A DNA stretch of 64,000 bases from Dugong dugon (Eukaryota > Chordata > Mammalia > Sirenia > Dugongidae). A program made the translations under genes and the position numbers. This document shows positions 9,401 to 20,880 of the stretch, one piece after another. Numbering within the stretch: position 1 is the stretch's first letter; every line of letters starts with the position of its first letter. Under the pieces are notes generated by a model. That model had not been told where the DNA came from and did not search any database. It saw nothing but the letters and a program-made list of their open reading frames with translations. Where the stretch lies: NCBI GenBank assembly GCA_030035585.1, contig CM057469.1, forward strand, positions 23,306,501 through 23,370,500, in the 5' to 3' direction.

Positions 9401-11934
9401 CAAATTAGCTGCAAGGATAAACTTTCGATGAGATTTCCTGAATATTTGAAACAAACTCTTTCTTATATGTACACACATACATCACACACAGGTGTGGGAT
9501 TAGAATAAATGCACTTGATAGACTATTAACACCGCTGTACACATAGGCCAGGAGAGGGCAGCATGCAGACTCTAAAAAAGGGATGCCTCCTCTTGACCAT
9601 TAGGAAACCTGAATCTCCAAATAGCTAAAAAAAAAAAAATCTCTCCAGTTTTATGTACCCTCCTCCCTTTTGAAAGCATACAGTCTCGAGTCTTGGTAAG
9701 GGATATACCATGCAGAAAAGGCAGTTTCTTTTTCACCGCCAGAATTGATGCTGCCTGGCAAAATAAGGAAAGCAGCATATTAAACAGAATTCGATTACCC
9801 TTTCTTTTGCTTAGTTTCCTTCTTGGAACGTACTCACACAGTCTTCATCTTTACTCTGTCAGGAGGCAGATGGAAGAAAGGGAAGTAGAATATAGGGAAA
9901 AAAGGAAAAGAAAGAAGTGAGGTTTCTCCTGAGTTGGTTCTCCAGAGGAAATGCTCATGATCTGCGTTAGCAATAGACCTACCTTTCGTTTTAAGCATGT
10001 CTCAAATGCAAGTTCAAAGCCAGATGCATTTTCTACACTGACAGTTGATGGTACCTCCAAACTCCTAACAAATTTGGTTTCAAGACAGAAGAGCTATAAT
10101 AGCTTCTTTAGGGGGATATAGTCCAAGACTCATGCTCAAAAGTAAGAACTTTACATCCGCCTCTTAGATGCTGAAAGATAGCTAAACCTGGTCCAGAATA
10201 AATACCTTTTTAAACTCATGGCTGTAGGCTGTTTCCTTGTGCTATTGTTACACCATGGGTCAGTCCTACTCTAGAAGCAAACTAAAAATGTGTACAGAAG
10301 AGACACCTGTAACTAGTAGTGATGCTTGTATTTCATTCATTCTGACTTAGCTAGGCTGGAGATGTAAGCTTCATGAGCACCCTTGTCTCTTAGTCAACTT
10401 TTGGTTTAACTGCCGCTCAACTTGCTACTAAACAGGAGGGCCCTGGGTGAAAGCTCAGACGGGGGCTTTTCTAACAACATCTGAGAGGCCCAGCGCAAAG
10501 TATTCTGGGGGAAAGGCTGAAGCTACTCTTGAGAGTGGAGAAGGCAGAAGGGACATTGAGCTGGGGATGGATGTGGGGGGATGATGGAAGCCATGACATC
10601 TGTGTAAAGAAAGAGCAATTCCAAGACTTAGGAGCAGGGGACTCTGGGGGGCCCAGCAGGCTGCCCACCAAGGGCTCAGGACCCTGTGTGCATAAATAAG
10701 GCCTTGAAAGCTCTGCTCTCTAATGTTCTCTGGTGCCACTGCACTCTGCTGGGAGGCGTGCCGTCCTTGAATCAAAGCAAAGTGCTTTCTCAAGGACAAG
10801 GTAGAGATTCCTTGGTGCGTGGGAGGAAAGGGAGGCCACTGTGTGTCTCTCACATTTCCAGCCAGATTCCCCTCTGCTGCATTCCCATTTGCTGTCTGAT
10901 ACCGCGGAGTGCCCTGATGCTGTGAAAGCTTGGGGATGTGGGAGTTCTGTCCAGAATCATCACGGAACCAAATACAATGCAGTCATGGTAGGAAGTTAGC
11001 AAATAAGAGAGGGTGAAATGAATCCTAGAGGGTGGGGGAAAATGTGAGACTTACCACCTAAAGTCTGAGACCAAGAGTCTCCACTTCTGTCTTTCAGTTT
11101 TTAATGTAGCACTTCCCCAGTTCCTTTAAGACCGTCAGAGAAACACTGGGTTCAAGCTCCCTTTTCAAGACTGCCGTCCAATAAAGAATCTTAACGATGA
11201 AGGGGTAAGCTCTTTAAAGGCACTGACGTGCTGGCAAGGTAAAAAAGAGTGAATGAGATTGTAGTGTTTTGGCAGACACAATAACCTTCATAAGAAGACA
11301 TCATACTCGAAGGTATGTTACATTAAGAAAACATTTCTGAATTACGAATACAAGAGAATTGGAAACAAAGAAAACACATGACTTATGGAAAAATTTCCCT
11401 GAAGGAGAGTGTTTGAAGGACATGATGCCAAGAACACAAATATTCCCAAATACGACTTTCATATTATGGATTAATGGCAGGTCCAACCTAAAATTCTCGT
11501 CTCGTTTAATTTATTTAAACAGTAAGAGAGGGGGGAGAAAGAACACATTGAGCGGGGGAACACTTGACTTGCTCATGTGAAATGCTAAGTTGACTTTGTC
11601 TAGTACAAATATTGTTTACATTAAAAATATTATTCAACCTGGCTCTACAGCTGTGACTCCAAAGGCTGGGAGGACGCTAATCTTATCATCCATGGAAAAC
11701 GAGTCACCTCTCTCTGTTTTTTGCAATTATAGCACAGACCCTGGATAATGCATTGTATTTTCTAATAATATAGCAGCGTTTTGTGAAGGATGTTAGATGC
11801 GTGATACTGTACTTATAGTTAATAAAAGTCTAGCAACTCTATAATGAGATTTCGCTACCAACTGCTTTTGATAGGAAACTAAATGTCATTGAATTTTGGA
11901 ATGATCTTTAATTTTCCCTTATGAATCATTCTAC
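9400..11934. other. Repeat-poor non-coding DNA
   Basis: Mostly unique-looking sequence. A somewhat GC-richer, purine-rich stretch lies at 10,430-10,960, but no exon with matching splice sites could be supported in it. Reading frames here are short and uninformative. Confidence 0.4.
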
Positions 11935-12260
11935 AGATTAAGATTCATCTAACATTTGTTGAATGCTTACCATATGCCAGATTATACTAGATACATTCAT
12001 GTGTATGATCTTCACCACAACCCTCGGAGTTTATCTTGTGGAAGTTTTATTGATTAAGAGAATTGGTTATAACCATAACATTTGATAGCTGAGAACATAG
12101 TCAGACAAGCATGCATTCAACAGATAGTCATTGAACCTCTTCTTTGTATAAAGGTAATAATAATAATAATAATAAAATATAATGATTATTATTACTAGTA
12201 TAATCTTCTATAACATATTTTTATGTACATTCTTGCATTTAATTCCCATATAAGCCAGTT
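11935..12260 (-). repeat. MIR/L2-type remnants with an (AAT)n run
   Basis: The word order tgttgaatgcttaccatatgcc, ttcaccacaaccctcggag follows antisense MIR or L2 3' sequence. An (ATA)n microsatellite occupies about 12,155-12,178. Both parts are highly diverged. Confidence 0.5.
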
Positions 12261-12460
12261 AGTCCCATATGCAAAATAAAAAACAGCAAACATCATTCCG
12301 TGGCACAAGCCCATCACTAAATAATTGAAATTATACGTATGAAAATAATCCTGATTTATTATTTATTGATTTAGGTTCATATCCATAGGACTGCTCCATC
12401 TGATAGACAGTAATCTGATGAAAAGTATTTACCCCCAAGGCTACTACTTAAGAGCAGAAT

Positions 12461-12834
12461 GTTGTTGTTGTTAGTTTCTGTTGAGTTGACAGAACAAAAC
12501 ACTGCCTGGTCCTGCACCATTTTTATAATCACTGGTGTGCTTGAGTCCATTGTTGGGGCTACTCTGTATTTTGAGTGCCTTCCAACCTCGCGGGCTCATT
12601 TTCCAGTGCTGTATTAGACAATATCTGTTGTGATCCATAAGGTTTTCATTGGCTAATTTCTGGAAGTAGATCCCTAGGCCTTTCTTCCTAGTCTTTCTTA
12701 ATCTGGCAGCTCTCTGAAACCTGTCCACCGTGGCTGACCCTACTGGTATTTGAAATACTGGTGGCATAGCTTCCAGCATCACAGCAAGACGCAAGCCACC
12801 ACAGCACGACACACTGACAGACGAGTGGTGAGTG
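12461..12834 (-). mobile_element. SINE of the tRNA-Gly/RTE type, head lost
   Basis: The antisense copy starts with the (TTG)n terminus and RTE-like tail (agaacaaaacactgcctgg). It then carries the same body as the 3,540 element, including the block around ttcttcctagtctttctta. It stops before the tRNA-Gly-like head, so it is 5'-truncated or head-less. Confidence 0.8.
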
Positions 12835-13154
12835 AGCAAGATACATCTGTGTAAATTTTAGCCCCTCTGCTAAGGGCATGCTCAATGTTTGGGGGACACA
12901 TCCCATGGCCTGCAGAGACACCCCTTCCTGTTCCTTATGTCAATTTTACAGTGACACAAAACAATCGTACATCCCCAAGACTCAACTTGACTAGTAATTT
13001 CAAAAATATCAAATAAGGTACCTCACTTCTGTGAACTCAGAGAACTTAAGCTTTGGAAGAAGCAGATGAGAAATATTGCTTTGCAACAGAGGGTCAAAAA
13101 GTGTTAAGACTCTTTTGACCTAGAGGTGGATTATCTAGTTATTATGAAAACTTA

Positions 13155-13330
13155 TTAACCTAGAAACTCAGGAGACTTGGGTTTGTACCTGCTTCCATTT
13201 TTCGTTTGAAGTGTGATCTTAGGAAAAGCCTCCAGGCTCCCTTGAGTACATTCTTTATAATGAAAAGGCTGAAGTAGATCACTGTGTTTCATTCTAACCC
13301 TAAACATCAATTCTACACTCTTCCTTCTGT
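13155..13330 (+). repeat. MIR-like remnant
   Basis: The order aaactcaggagacttgggttt, then gtgtgatcttaggaaa, fits a plus-strand MIR with heavy divergence. Confidence 0.4.
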
Positions 13331-13379
13331 GATAATAGCTGCCCGTAATTGAAGGATGACTATTTACAAACATATAGGT

Positions 13380-13535
13380 ATCATCTAGTTTTTCAAAAAC
13401 CCTAACAAATATATTATTATTATCTCTATACACAAGGCTTAAAGAGGTTGACAGCTTTCAGAAAGTCATACAGCCAAGAAAGTTGCAGAGCTGGGTTTCA
13501 AACCTACCTACTTCACACTTCCCATAGTAGGTCCT
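13380..13535 (-). repeat. MIR, antisense
   Basis: The antisense MIR core is readable: ttaaagaggttgacagctt, agtcatacagccaagaaag and gctgggtttcaaacctac appear in the expected order. Confidence 0.7.
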
Positions 13536-13733
13536 GCCTTCATTCACTTGCTCATAGAGATAGCGAGAAGACACCAAGTGCAGAGCACTGTGCAAGGTTA
13601 TAGGGTATAACTGTGAACAAGGCAGACAGTATTCTACCCTTAAAATGCTCACAACTAGTGGGAAAGGCCAAAAATAACCTAATAATTCTAAAGGTGCTTG
13701 CAAAGTATTATGATACAGGATGCTCTGAAAATT
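13536..13733 (-). repeat. L2-type remnant, first copy of a tandem pair
   Basis: The words gagcactgtgcaaggttat and aactgtgaacaaggcagaca fit antisense L2 3' sequence. From 13,591 this sequence is the first unit of a tandem duplication. Confidence 0.6.
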
Positions 13734-13876
13734 TGCAAGGTTGTAGGGTATAACTGTGAAGACGATAGACAGCATCCTATCCTTAAAATGCTCACAGCTA
13801 CTGGGAAAAACCAAAAAATAACCTAATACTTTTAATGGTGCTTGCTAAGTATTATAATATAGGATGCCCTGAAAAA
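13591..13876. repeat. 143-bp tandem duplication
   Basis: Unit 1 (13,591-13,733) and unit 2 (13,734-13,876) align end to end at about 85% by eye. Shared landmarks include tagggtataactgtgaa, cttaaaatgctcaca, ataacctaata and ggatgcYctgaaaa. The divergence means the duplication is old. It was copied from L2-derived sequence plus its flank. Confidence 0.9.
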
Positions 13877-14492
13877 GTATTATTTTGGCCTTATTAGCAA
13901 AGCTATTTGACAATATTAGTCTAATCATTATAATAGCTCAGCTCTTTATATCATTCAGATATTTTTCCCCTCCAGTATAGCACATTTTTGGTCTTCCTTA
14001 AATAATTATGTTTGTAGTATGTCTACATCTTTCACTAAATTTTAGGGTGCCTTGACAACAAAGGCCATTTCTTCTTCATCTTTTCATTTCCCAGCACAGA
14101 ACTGGTGCCCATTTAACTATATGCTGATCTGAATCTGTTAAGATCCCAGCTACAGCTAATTTAGAGCTAGGATCAGAGACTCCTGCTTAGCTGCTGAATG
14201 GAACAGTCTTCAAACAGCTTTAAGCACACCCCTCCATCACAGGCTAAACAAATGACGAACTTAGTCATTTGCCCTGGGAACAATGTTTTTAATTCTTTCT
14301 GCCTTGCGCTACCTGTCCCTCGTGTTACATATCCCCAACTGTCTAAAATGATCGTTTCGATTAAAAAAAAAAAAATTGTCGTTATAAAATCAATTAATTT
14401 TCTTGAAAGAAAAGACTTACTATTTAGACTTTAAAATTCTGAATCAACCACTTTGACAGATTTTTTTTCCCCAACTGAAAAAGAAAAGTGTC
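13877..14492. other. Unassigned non-coding DNA
   Basis: AT-rich sequence with an A run near 14,363-14,374. No family is recognised apart from a weak L2-like match near 14,055-14,105. Confidence 0.35.
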
Positions 14493-14540
14493 GTTAGAGG
14501 ATGCCAAGGTCTTCCCGCAAGTTTTTCCTTCATTCCCCTA
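14493..14540 (+). repeat. Short dispersed repeat, copy 1
   Basis: The segment beginning ttagaggatgccaaggtctt and ending tccttcattcccc recurs at 16,424-16,470 with about 80% identity by eye. The family is not recognised. Confidence 0.5.
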
Positions 14541-14579
14541 GGGTGATATGAGCTGGCCACAACATACTGAAATACTTGG

Positions 14580-14745
14580 TCACTTTCTGGGCTCAGCAGT
14601 TGACCTGGAAATTAACAAACTCAAGCATATGCAGAGGAAAGTGATGAGGTGATTGAAGGTTCTGGAAACATTGCAATTCTTTGGACTGGAACACTTAATT
14701 TAGGAGAAACAAGGGAGTTTAAAGGACAGTGTTGCTCTCTGTGGT
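14580..14745 (+). repeat. L3/CR1-like LINE remnant
   Basis: The order ctgggctcagcagttgacc, attaacaaactcaagcatat, gcagaggaaagtgatgagg, gaaggttctggaaac follows the conserved C-terminal RT region of L3/CR1 elements. It is very diverged, as expected for this ancient family. Confidence 0.5.
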
Positions 14746-15769
14746 TTCAGAGGGAAGATTTTAAAATCTCTAGGATAGGGAAGGTCTATGAGAATTCAGA
14801 GAAATCTGTGAATTTGGATAGGAAAAAATTACATCTTTATTTTCACTAACCTGGAACTGAAATTTCCCATTCCCTTTAATTACGAATGTAAACAGTAAAC
14901 CACAGGAGTATTAACAGAACCATGGTTTTGTTGCCAACAGAAGCCAGAGATATTTTCATGTTGTTATTACCATTGATACAGATGCCTCAAAATATCACTT
15001 ACACTTTTCATTACTTCAAAATCATGGTAGTTCTTATACTTGATTTTAGATCTTACTATTTAGTGCACACATTATAATGAAGATCACATAATTCAGTATC
15101 ACGCTTTTGTTTCTTTTTAATATATTGATAACTATTTCTCTCCACATATGGTGTCCTTTGTAATATTATGTACTTTCTTAATTTAAAAACCATTATTCTG
15201 AAGAGTCCTTAGACTTCTTGAGACCCAAAGGTATCCGTGGGGAAAAATGTAAAAATAACTCATTCTCTAGGGAGGTAAAGATGGTTGATTAGATGGTGAC
15301 CTCTCTAACACCTGAAATTTCCCCATATGGAATGGGCAACCGTATGAGCCAGTGAAGGCCACGCTGGCAAAGAGGCTGATATCTCTTAGGAATTCAACTG
15401 AGAGGAGTCATGTATCGGATATGGAATTAAGCCTTGATACCATCCAACACTGAGGTTCTATATGTTTAAGACAAAGAGAAGAGGAAAAGTAAATCTCTTT
15501 CTTCTGCTTGAATTTTCATCGATTAGAGCAAATTCTATAAGGAGGGTTTTGTAAGGATGGAAGAGTCTGGAAGGGCAGACCTCATGCCACAATGTCTTTG
15601 CATCTGTGTTTGTAACCATGATGGTCTCAAATGTCAGTAATTACTGGTTGGATGAGTGAACTGGATGGGTCAGATGATGATCAGGTATGGCTGGTACCCT
15701 GAAGAGTGACCATACAATGATTGTCCTGGGTTCCCATTCATAGCTCCATGCTGCATTGTAATGATCTTT
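14746..15769. other. Unassigned non-coding DNA
   Basis: No coding or repeat pattern could be supported. Confidence 0.35.
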
Positions 15770-15905
15770 TTCATGTCCTTTTCTCCTGTGCTGTGCTGTG
15801 AGCTCTTTAAGGGATCACGCTTTTTTTCATCTTTATGTCTCTGGTACGTTACACAGTACCTGAATCATGATGCTTATGTTTGGTGAACGAATAAACAAAT
15901 AATGA
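15770..15905 (+). repeat. L2 3' end
   Basis: The L2 terminal words are readable in order: gtgagctctttaagggatca, atctttatgtctctgg, acacagtacctgaat and tggtgaacgaataaa. Confidence 0.65.
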
Positions 15906-15924
15906 CCCTCAAGAGGTCACTAGA

Positions 15925-16085
15925 GGATCCCTGGTGGCACACTGGTTAGGAGCTCGGCTGCTAACCCAAAGGTCGGCAGTTTGAATCCACCAGCCACTCC
16001 TTGGAAACCCTATGGGGCAGTTATACTCTGTCCTATAGGGTCACTATGAGTTGGAATTGACTTGGTGTTGGTTTTTATTGTTGCA
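15925..16085 (+). mobile_element. AfroSINE, short type
   Basis: A near full-length copy: the tRNA-like head ggatccctggtggcacactg, B box ggtcggcagtttgaatcc, body ccttggaaaccctatggggc, tail tcactatgagttggaattga, then T/G-rich. The head, the tactctgtcctatagggtc block and the tail recur in all short-type copies in this window. Confidence 0.92.
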
Positions 16086-16534
16086 GAACCAGTGGCCTTG
16101 TTTTTTAATAAGGAATAAAATATGACAAAGAGTACTACAGATTTTCCTTAGTTTATGTATCATCGTACTGTCGGGTAAGAGACAACATTGATCCTATACC
16201 ATAGTGTTAAATTTTGGCCACTAAGTACCCAAGTAAAAACCTCAGAAAAGATTCCTGTTAATGGTAAAACAAGCAGCCTCTTTCCTATTCAACTCAACGG
16301 ATGTGTTGACAGCAAATAGCTTTTAAGATTGCTGTGGCCTTGGCGGGCTCTGATAATTTCTAGGCAACTGAAGTGTTTTATTTGGGACTTACTTGAGCTG
16401 AGGAGTAGTGAACGTCTTCATTTTTAGAGGACGCCAAGGTGTTCCTTCAAGTGTGTCCTTCATTGCCTTATGATTATGGAATTTGTTTTTGAGGGCGTTG
16501 CTTATGCTGACAGGGGGAATAAGGAGGGGTACAA
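16086..16534. other. Unassigned DNA with dispersed repeat copy 2
   Basis: The only assignable part is 16,424-16,470, the second copy of the 47-bp repeat also seen at 14,493. Confidence 0.4.
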
Positions 16535-16765
16535 GGAGATTTACTGAGCACTTAACTTACCGTGACTTCTAAGTATTTTACCGTACAATATCTCATTAAG
16601 TTTTTTTAACAATTTTTGAGGTAAGTGAATTGTCCACATTTTACCAAGAACTGAGGCTCACTGAGGTCTTGTAAATTTCCTAATTTCATTCAGGTAAGTA
16701 AGCATTCAAACCACGGGCTTAAGAATTCCAAATAACATCCACTTTTCACTACCACAAAATTCCAA
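16535..16765 (-). repeat. MIR, antisense
   Basis: The words ttactgagcacttaactta, atctcattaag, ttttaccaagaactgaggct and attcaaaccacgggct follow antisense MIR order. Confidence 0.6.
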
Positions 16766-17265
16766 GATGCTCCCTTTTCCCCTAATAACTTTGGCTCACT
16801 TTTTCACACTGACTTAGATTTCATACTGGAGACTCGCAGAGATAAGAATCCAGGCGGGTTGTGTTGGGTGGGTAATCAAAGCACAGAGAGGATATACACT
16901 ACAGCAATTTTCTCAAGACACAAAGTAAATGATAGAGAAGCCCCCATTCTGCTTATTTGTACTTGCTTAAGGCTTCCAGGTAGGGAACAAAAAAGGTATA
17001 CCCTTCCATACATCGTGAGGGGCTGTTACTTTGGAGAAACAGGGGCTCCATGTACTTGGGCTTGTACTTCATGCTGTACTTGACATGGGCTTGTACTTGA
17101 ATGCAGACTGTTCATTCTCTCTAAGGCCTCTGGGACCTGTGCCCTAAGTCTCTAGCAGCAACCTCATGCCACCAGTGTTGGCTTTGCCATGATACCTCTA
17201 GTCCCCCTCTCAGCAGCTCATACACAGAACTTTACAACCAATAAGGAATTCCTGCACACTTCTGT
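16766..17265. other. Unassigned DNA with a minor imperfect repeat
   Basis: The phrase gggcttgtacttcatgctgtac and its repeat gggcttgtacttga lie at 17,058-17,101. Nothing else is recognised. A 74-residue frame at 16,859 is chance. Confidence 0.35.
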
Positions 17266-17466
17266 ACCAGTTACTGTCGAGTCAATTCCAACTCATGGCG
17301 AGCCCTTGTTTGTCAGAATAGAAGACCCTGTGCTCCATAGGTTTTTCAGTGGCTGATTTTTTGGAAGTTAATCATCAGGGCTTTCTGCTGAGGGAACTCT
17401 TAGTGCACTGGAGCCTCCAACCTTTTGGTTAGCAGCCTAGCGCTGTTTGCACCACCCAGGAACTCC
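17266..17466 (-). mobile_element. AfroSINE, long (type B), antisense
   Basis: The terminal hairpin region comes first (gtcgagtcaattccaactca), then tgtgctccataggttttt and the head (ttgcaccacccaggaactcc). This type carries the block around ggaagttaatcatcagggct in place of the short type's middle. Confidence 0.9.
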
Positions 17467-17563
17467 AGGCAAATCTTACAGTGTGTAACTTTTCACTAGT
17501 TCCTTTCTCTCTTCTCCACCCCATGACACATGGTATATATTTGATGCCTTCTACCACTGTGTC

Positions 17564-17706
17564 ACGGATGGACACAGTGGCTGCAGCAATGGGCTCAAGC
17601 ATAACAAGGATTATGAGGATGGCACAGGACCGGGCAGTGTTTTGTTCTGTTGTACACAGGGTCACTGTGAGTTGGAACTGACTTGATGGCACCTAACAAC
17701 AACAAC
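17564..17706 (+). mobile_element. RTE1 3' end fragment
   Basis: The last 140 bp of the RTE consensus seen in this window: gacacagtggctgcagcaat, cacaggaccgggcagtgttt, gagttggaactgacttgatg and cacctaacaacaacaac. It is 5'-truncated, and no coding sequence remains. Confidence 0.88.
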
Positions 17707-17734
17707 TCACAGAAGTTTTAGATCTATAAGGAAA

Positions 17735-17885
17735 TAACTTAATCTCCTCGTTTTACAGATAAGGAAGGGATAGCCCAGAAAGTCATATGCTTTTTTTTAA
17801 CACTATAAACTAGTTTATTGTAGAACAAGGACTAGAACCCCTAGTTTCTTAATTCCCTCTCTTTTCCTCTTTCCACTATGCCATG
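17735..17885 (-). repeat. MIR, antisense
   Basis: The words ctcctcgttttacagataag and aggactagaacccctag are in antisense MIR order. Confidence 0.6.
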
Positions 17886-18703
17886 CTCACCAGTGAGCCT
17901 CTGTCATTAGGTTGAGCCTAAATCAACAGCAGGTGAAGTGTTGCAAGAAAGATTGCACAAAGGTCCAAGATACAGCCTGCAGAAAATGTGCCAAAGCCTG
18001 GGGGTGGGGGAAGGGGGAGGCCGGAAGCATTTTGCTTTGGGGACAGTAGAAGGATTTTATATAAATACAGTAGGGCTTGATGTTGTTTAATCGTTTTCTT
18101 TTTTTAATTTGGATGATTTTTCCTCCTCCTCTCTGCAATGCTAAATAATCCTAGAGCTTGAACTCCCCAAAGACTGAGGTCCATTGAAGTAGTCCTAGCC
18201 ATTTCTAGAAGCCTATCAATGCCTTTAGCTGGTGAAATGGATAAAGGGGCAACTATAGCCTTGATTCTCCTTCCCAGGTTTCTAAGTACCATGGTGCCTT
18301 TTGGCTTATCCAGGTAATAGCAATGAGTCTTCCTTCCCTCCATTTGGACCATGGGGTTGGAATGGAGTTAGGATGGATTTTCTTTGTGACATATGTGGTC
18401 AGGCTTTGCTCCATTCCCAACACTAGTGTCTTCAGTGGTCCAAGTGCCCCTGTTGGACTGGCTTAGTTAGTCGTGCTTAGAATTGCTTTAACTAACTAAT
18501 CCTGTCTCTGGCAGGGTTTGGGGACAGAAATGAGTCTGTGTCATAGTCTATCCAGAACTTTCCCCCTTCTGTTTGTCAGAAGAAGGCCACTCCCTGGAGG
18601 AAAACTTCTTGCTCTTCCTAAGCCAGGTTGGCACAGTTTTCCTTTCGCTCACCCGTCTTTTTCTTTCTGAAGCTTGGAACCAGACATGCACATTACCACA
18701 CAT
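17886..18703. other. Unassigned non-coding DNA
   Basis: No repeat or exon could be supported in this stretch. Confidence 0.35.
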
Positions 18704-19190
18704 CCTACTGGAACAAAAAAAAAAAAAAAAAAGTTGCTGTTGAGTCAGTCCAACTCATGGCAACTCCGTGTGTGTCGGAGTAGAACTGTGCCCCATGGCG
18801 TTTTCAAAGGCTGATTTTTCAGAAGTAGATCACCAGGCCTTTCTTCTGAGTTGCCTCTGGTGGACTCAAACCACAAAACTTTTCAGTTAGCAGCCTAGCG
18901 CGTCAGTGTTTGCACTACCCAGGGACTTCCCTACTGGAATACAAAAAGAAAAAGGAAAAAAAACAAAAACAAAAAACACCAACCCATTGTCGTTGAGTCA
19001 ATTTCGACTCCTAGTGACTCTATAGGACAGAGTAGAACTGCCCCATAGGGTTTCCAAGGCTGTAATCTTTTCTGGAAGCAGACTGCCACATCTTTCTCCC
19101 GTGGAGCAGCTGATGGGTTCAAACCACCAGCGTTCTGGTTAGCAGCCAAGAGGTTAACTACTGTGCCACCAGGGCTCCTTCCTACTGGAA
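18704..19190 (-). mobile_element. Two AfroSINEs at one target site
   Basis: A type B copy (18,714-18,929, poly(A) at its left edge) and a short-type copy with the long middle block (18,941-19,180) both lie antisense. The decamer cctactggaa stands before, between and after them (18,704-18,713; 18,930-18,939; 19,181-19,190). This fits two insertions at the same site, each duplicating it. Head and tail words match the other copies in the window. Confidence 0.9.
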
Positions 19191-20269
19191 TAGCCCCCCA
19201 GTAAATAGTAGGCATCTAGGTCAGTAATTTTCTATTGAATGAATGAATCAATAAATGAGTAAGTGAATAAAGGAAGTACAGACATTCTTACCTACGATGC
19301 CCTCAGAGTGGCCCAGAGGATTGTGAGGGTCAGCAGCAGGTGGACTGCTCACATGGGGGGAGCGTTTATCCCTTGCAGGGTCAAGCAGACATTTGGAAAC
19401 AGGAGACAAAGCAGCAGCGAGCAGAGAAGTCGATTAAGCTGAGTATGTGCAAGGCAGAACAGCCATAGTCCATGGCTCCTTCATTGATGCCTGCTGCTCT
19501 ACCCCAGTTGAGTGTACATGTCACTGCATGTGAGTAACTGGCCTGTGGAAGATAAACAACTAACTCCTACTAAACACTTCTCTTTATCCAAATTTGGGGT
19601 AAAAATTCTGAACTCTATTCTTGGGTTGAATGAGACAGGATTAGTGATGACTGATGTCTGAATAGGCGCCATATGGATTTGTATAAAGGGAAAGAAAATA
19701 ATCATCAGTTGTAAAAATATCTTTGGTCTTCATGAGGGTGTTATGCACCCACATGTTTCTGTCAGGTGGTTTTGCTATAAACGATTATTCTCGGACTAAT
19801 AAAAAAATTTCCTTTTATAGTGATTGTACATTTTCCCAGATTGTCAGCGTAGTATGCAAAATCCCACAACTTTAGAAACTCAAAAGATCAAAGGCAGAGA
19901 GGCCATTGGAGTCTTTAGACTCACCACACACCAGAACAATAGTTTTGCTACCAAAGGCCCCTTTAATGACACCAAGAAAGTATACTTTCATAATTACCCA
20001 ACTCTACTGAGAAAAATGATATACATTCCTAATTCTTATATTAATATTCCTGTTGTTTCTCGATGGCAGTAAAAGGCAGATTGTCTCCATGTGATTAAAA
20101 TATTGGCCAATTGAGGTTTGGAGCTGTTTAGTCAATACTAACTGCAATGGTGTTGAACTGATTTTCTGTTTCAAATGACAGCCAGAACTATCAAATAAAC
20201 CCAGAAGTATTTATTAGGGTTGCTTCTGAATATATAGACTGTGATTCATGACACAGACTCAGTCAGCTC
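19191..20269. other. MIR/L2-type tail, then unassigned DNA
   Basis: The phrase gtaggcatctaggtcagtaa followed by tgaatgaatgaatcaataaa (to about 19,270) fits a MIR or L2 tail. The rest is unassigned. Confidence 0.4.
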
Positions 20270-20375
20270 TCTGAGGAGAGGGGAGAATTTTTCCATCTGT
20301 GTAACCCCCTGAGTGGCTGGCATAGGGTTGGTGCCTAGGAAATGATTTAGGAGTGTATGAATAAATTAATGACTA
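20270..20375 (+). repeat. L2 3' end remnant
   Basis: The words agctctctgaggagagggga, ctggcatagggttggtgcc and ttaggagtgtatgaataaat follow the L2 terminal order. Confidence 0.5.
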
Positions 20376-20514
20376 ATTTTGAGCATGTGGATTTTGAAAG
20401 TAAGATCTCTAATTGGTTAACTATGACAAGGTCACACATAATGCCAGCAAATCGGCCATCAGCTTTGAACTTTAGCCCTAAGCCCTATTTTGTCAGAGTT
20501 CTGATTTGTATACA

Positions 20515-20880
20515 TCCAACAAACATTTATTGAGTGCCTACAGTGTGCCCGGCTGGAGTTGCTGGGTGATGCAAACAATTTAGGGTTCGACTACTAGCCG
20601 AAAGGTGGGCAGTTCAAACCCACACAGAGATGCCGCATAAGACAGGCCTGCCTATCTGCTTCCAAAAGGTCACAGCCTTGAAAACGCTATGGAGCATTCT
20701 ACTCTGCACGTGTGGGATTGCCATGAATTGGAATCAACTGTATGGCAACTGACAACAGTGTATGAAAAAGGATAAGATACAGCTCCCACCTACAAGCAGC
20801 TCCCAGCCCACTAGCAGAGACAAACTTGTAAGCAAATAACAACTGCATTCAATATTAAGGGCTACATCTGTGCACAGTGA
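20515..20880 (-). repeat. L2/MIR-type remnant split by an AfroSINE
   Basis: The left part (aacatttattgagtgcctac) and right part (gatacagctcccacctacaa, ctagcagagacaaacttg) are consecutive in antisense L2. They are separated by a plus-strand SINE at 20,555-20,758. The SINE is therefore younger. Confidence 0.6.
20555..20758 (+). mobile_element. AfroSINE, type B
   Basis: The head is degraded (ggttcgactactagccgaaa, gcagttcaaaccc), but the type B middle (tgcctatctgcttccaaaag) and the tail (gccatgaattggaatcaact) are clear. It lies within an older L2-type remnant. Confidence 0.85.

Noticed and set aside
10430-10960. Coding exons in the GC-richer stretch
   Set aside because: Frames of 60-130 codons exist on both strands but have no matching splice sites, start context or recognisable protein content.
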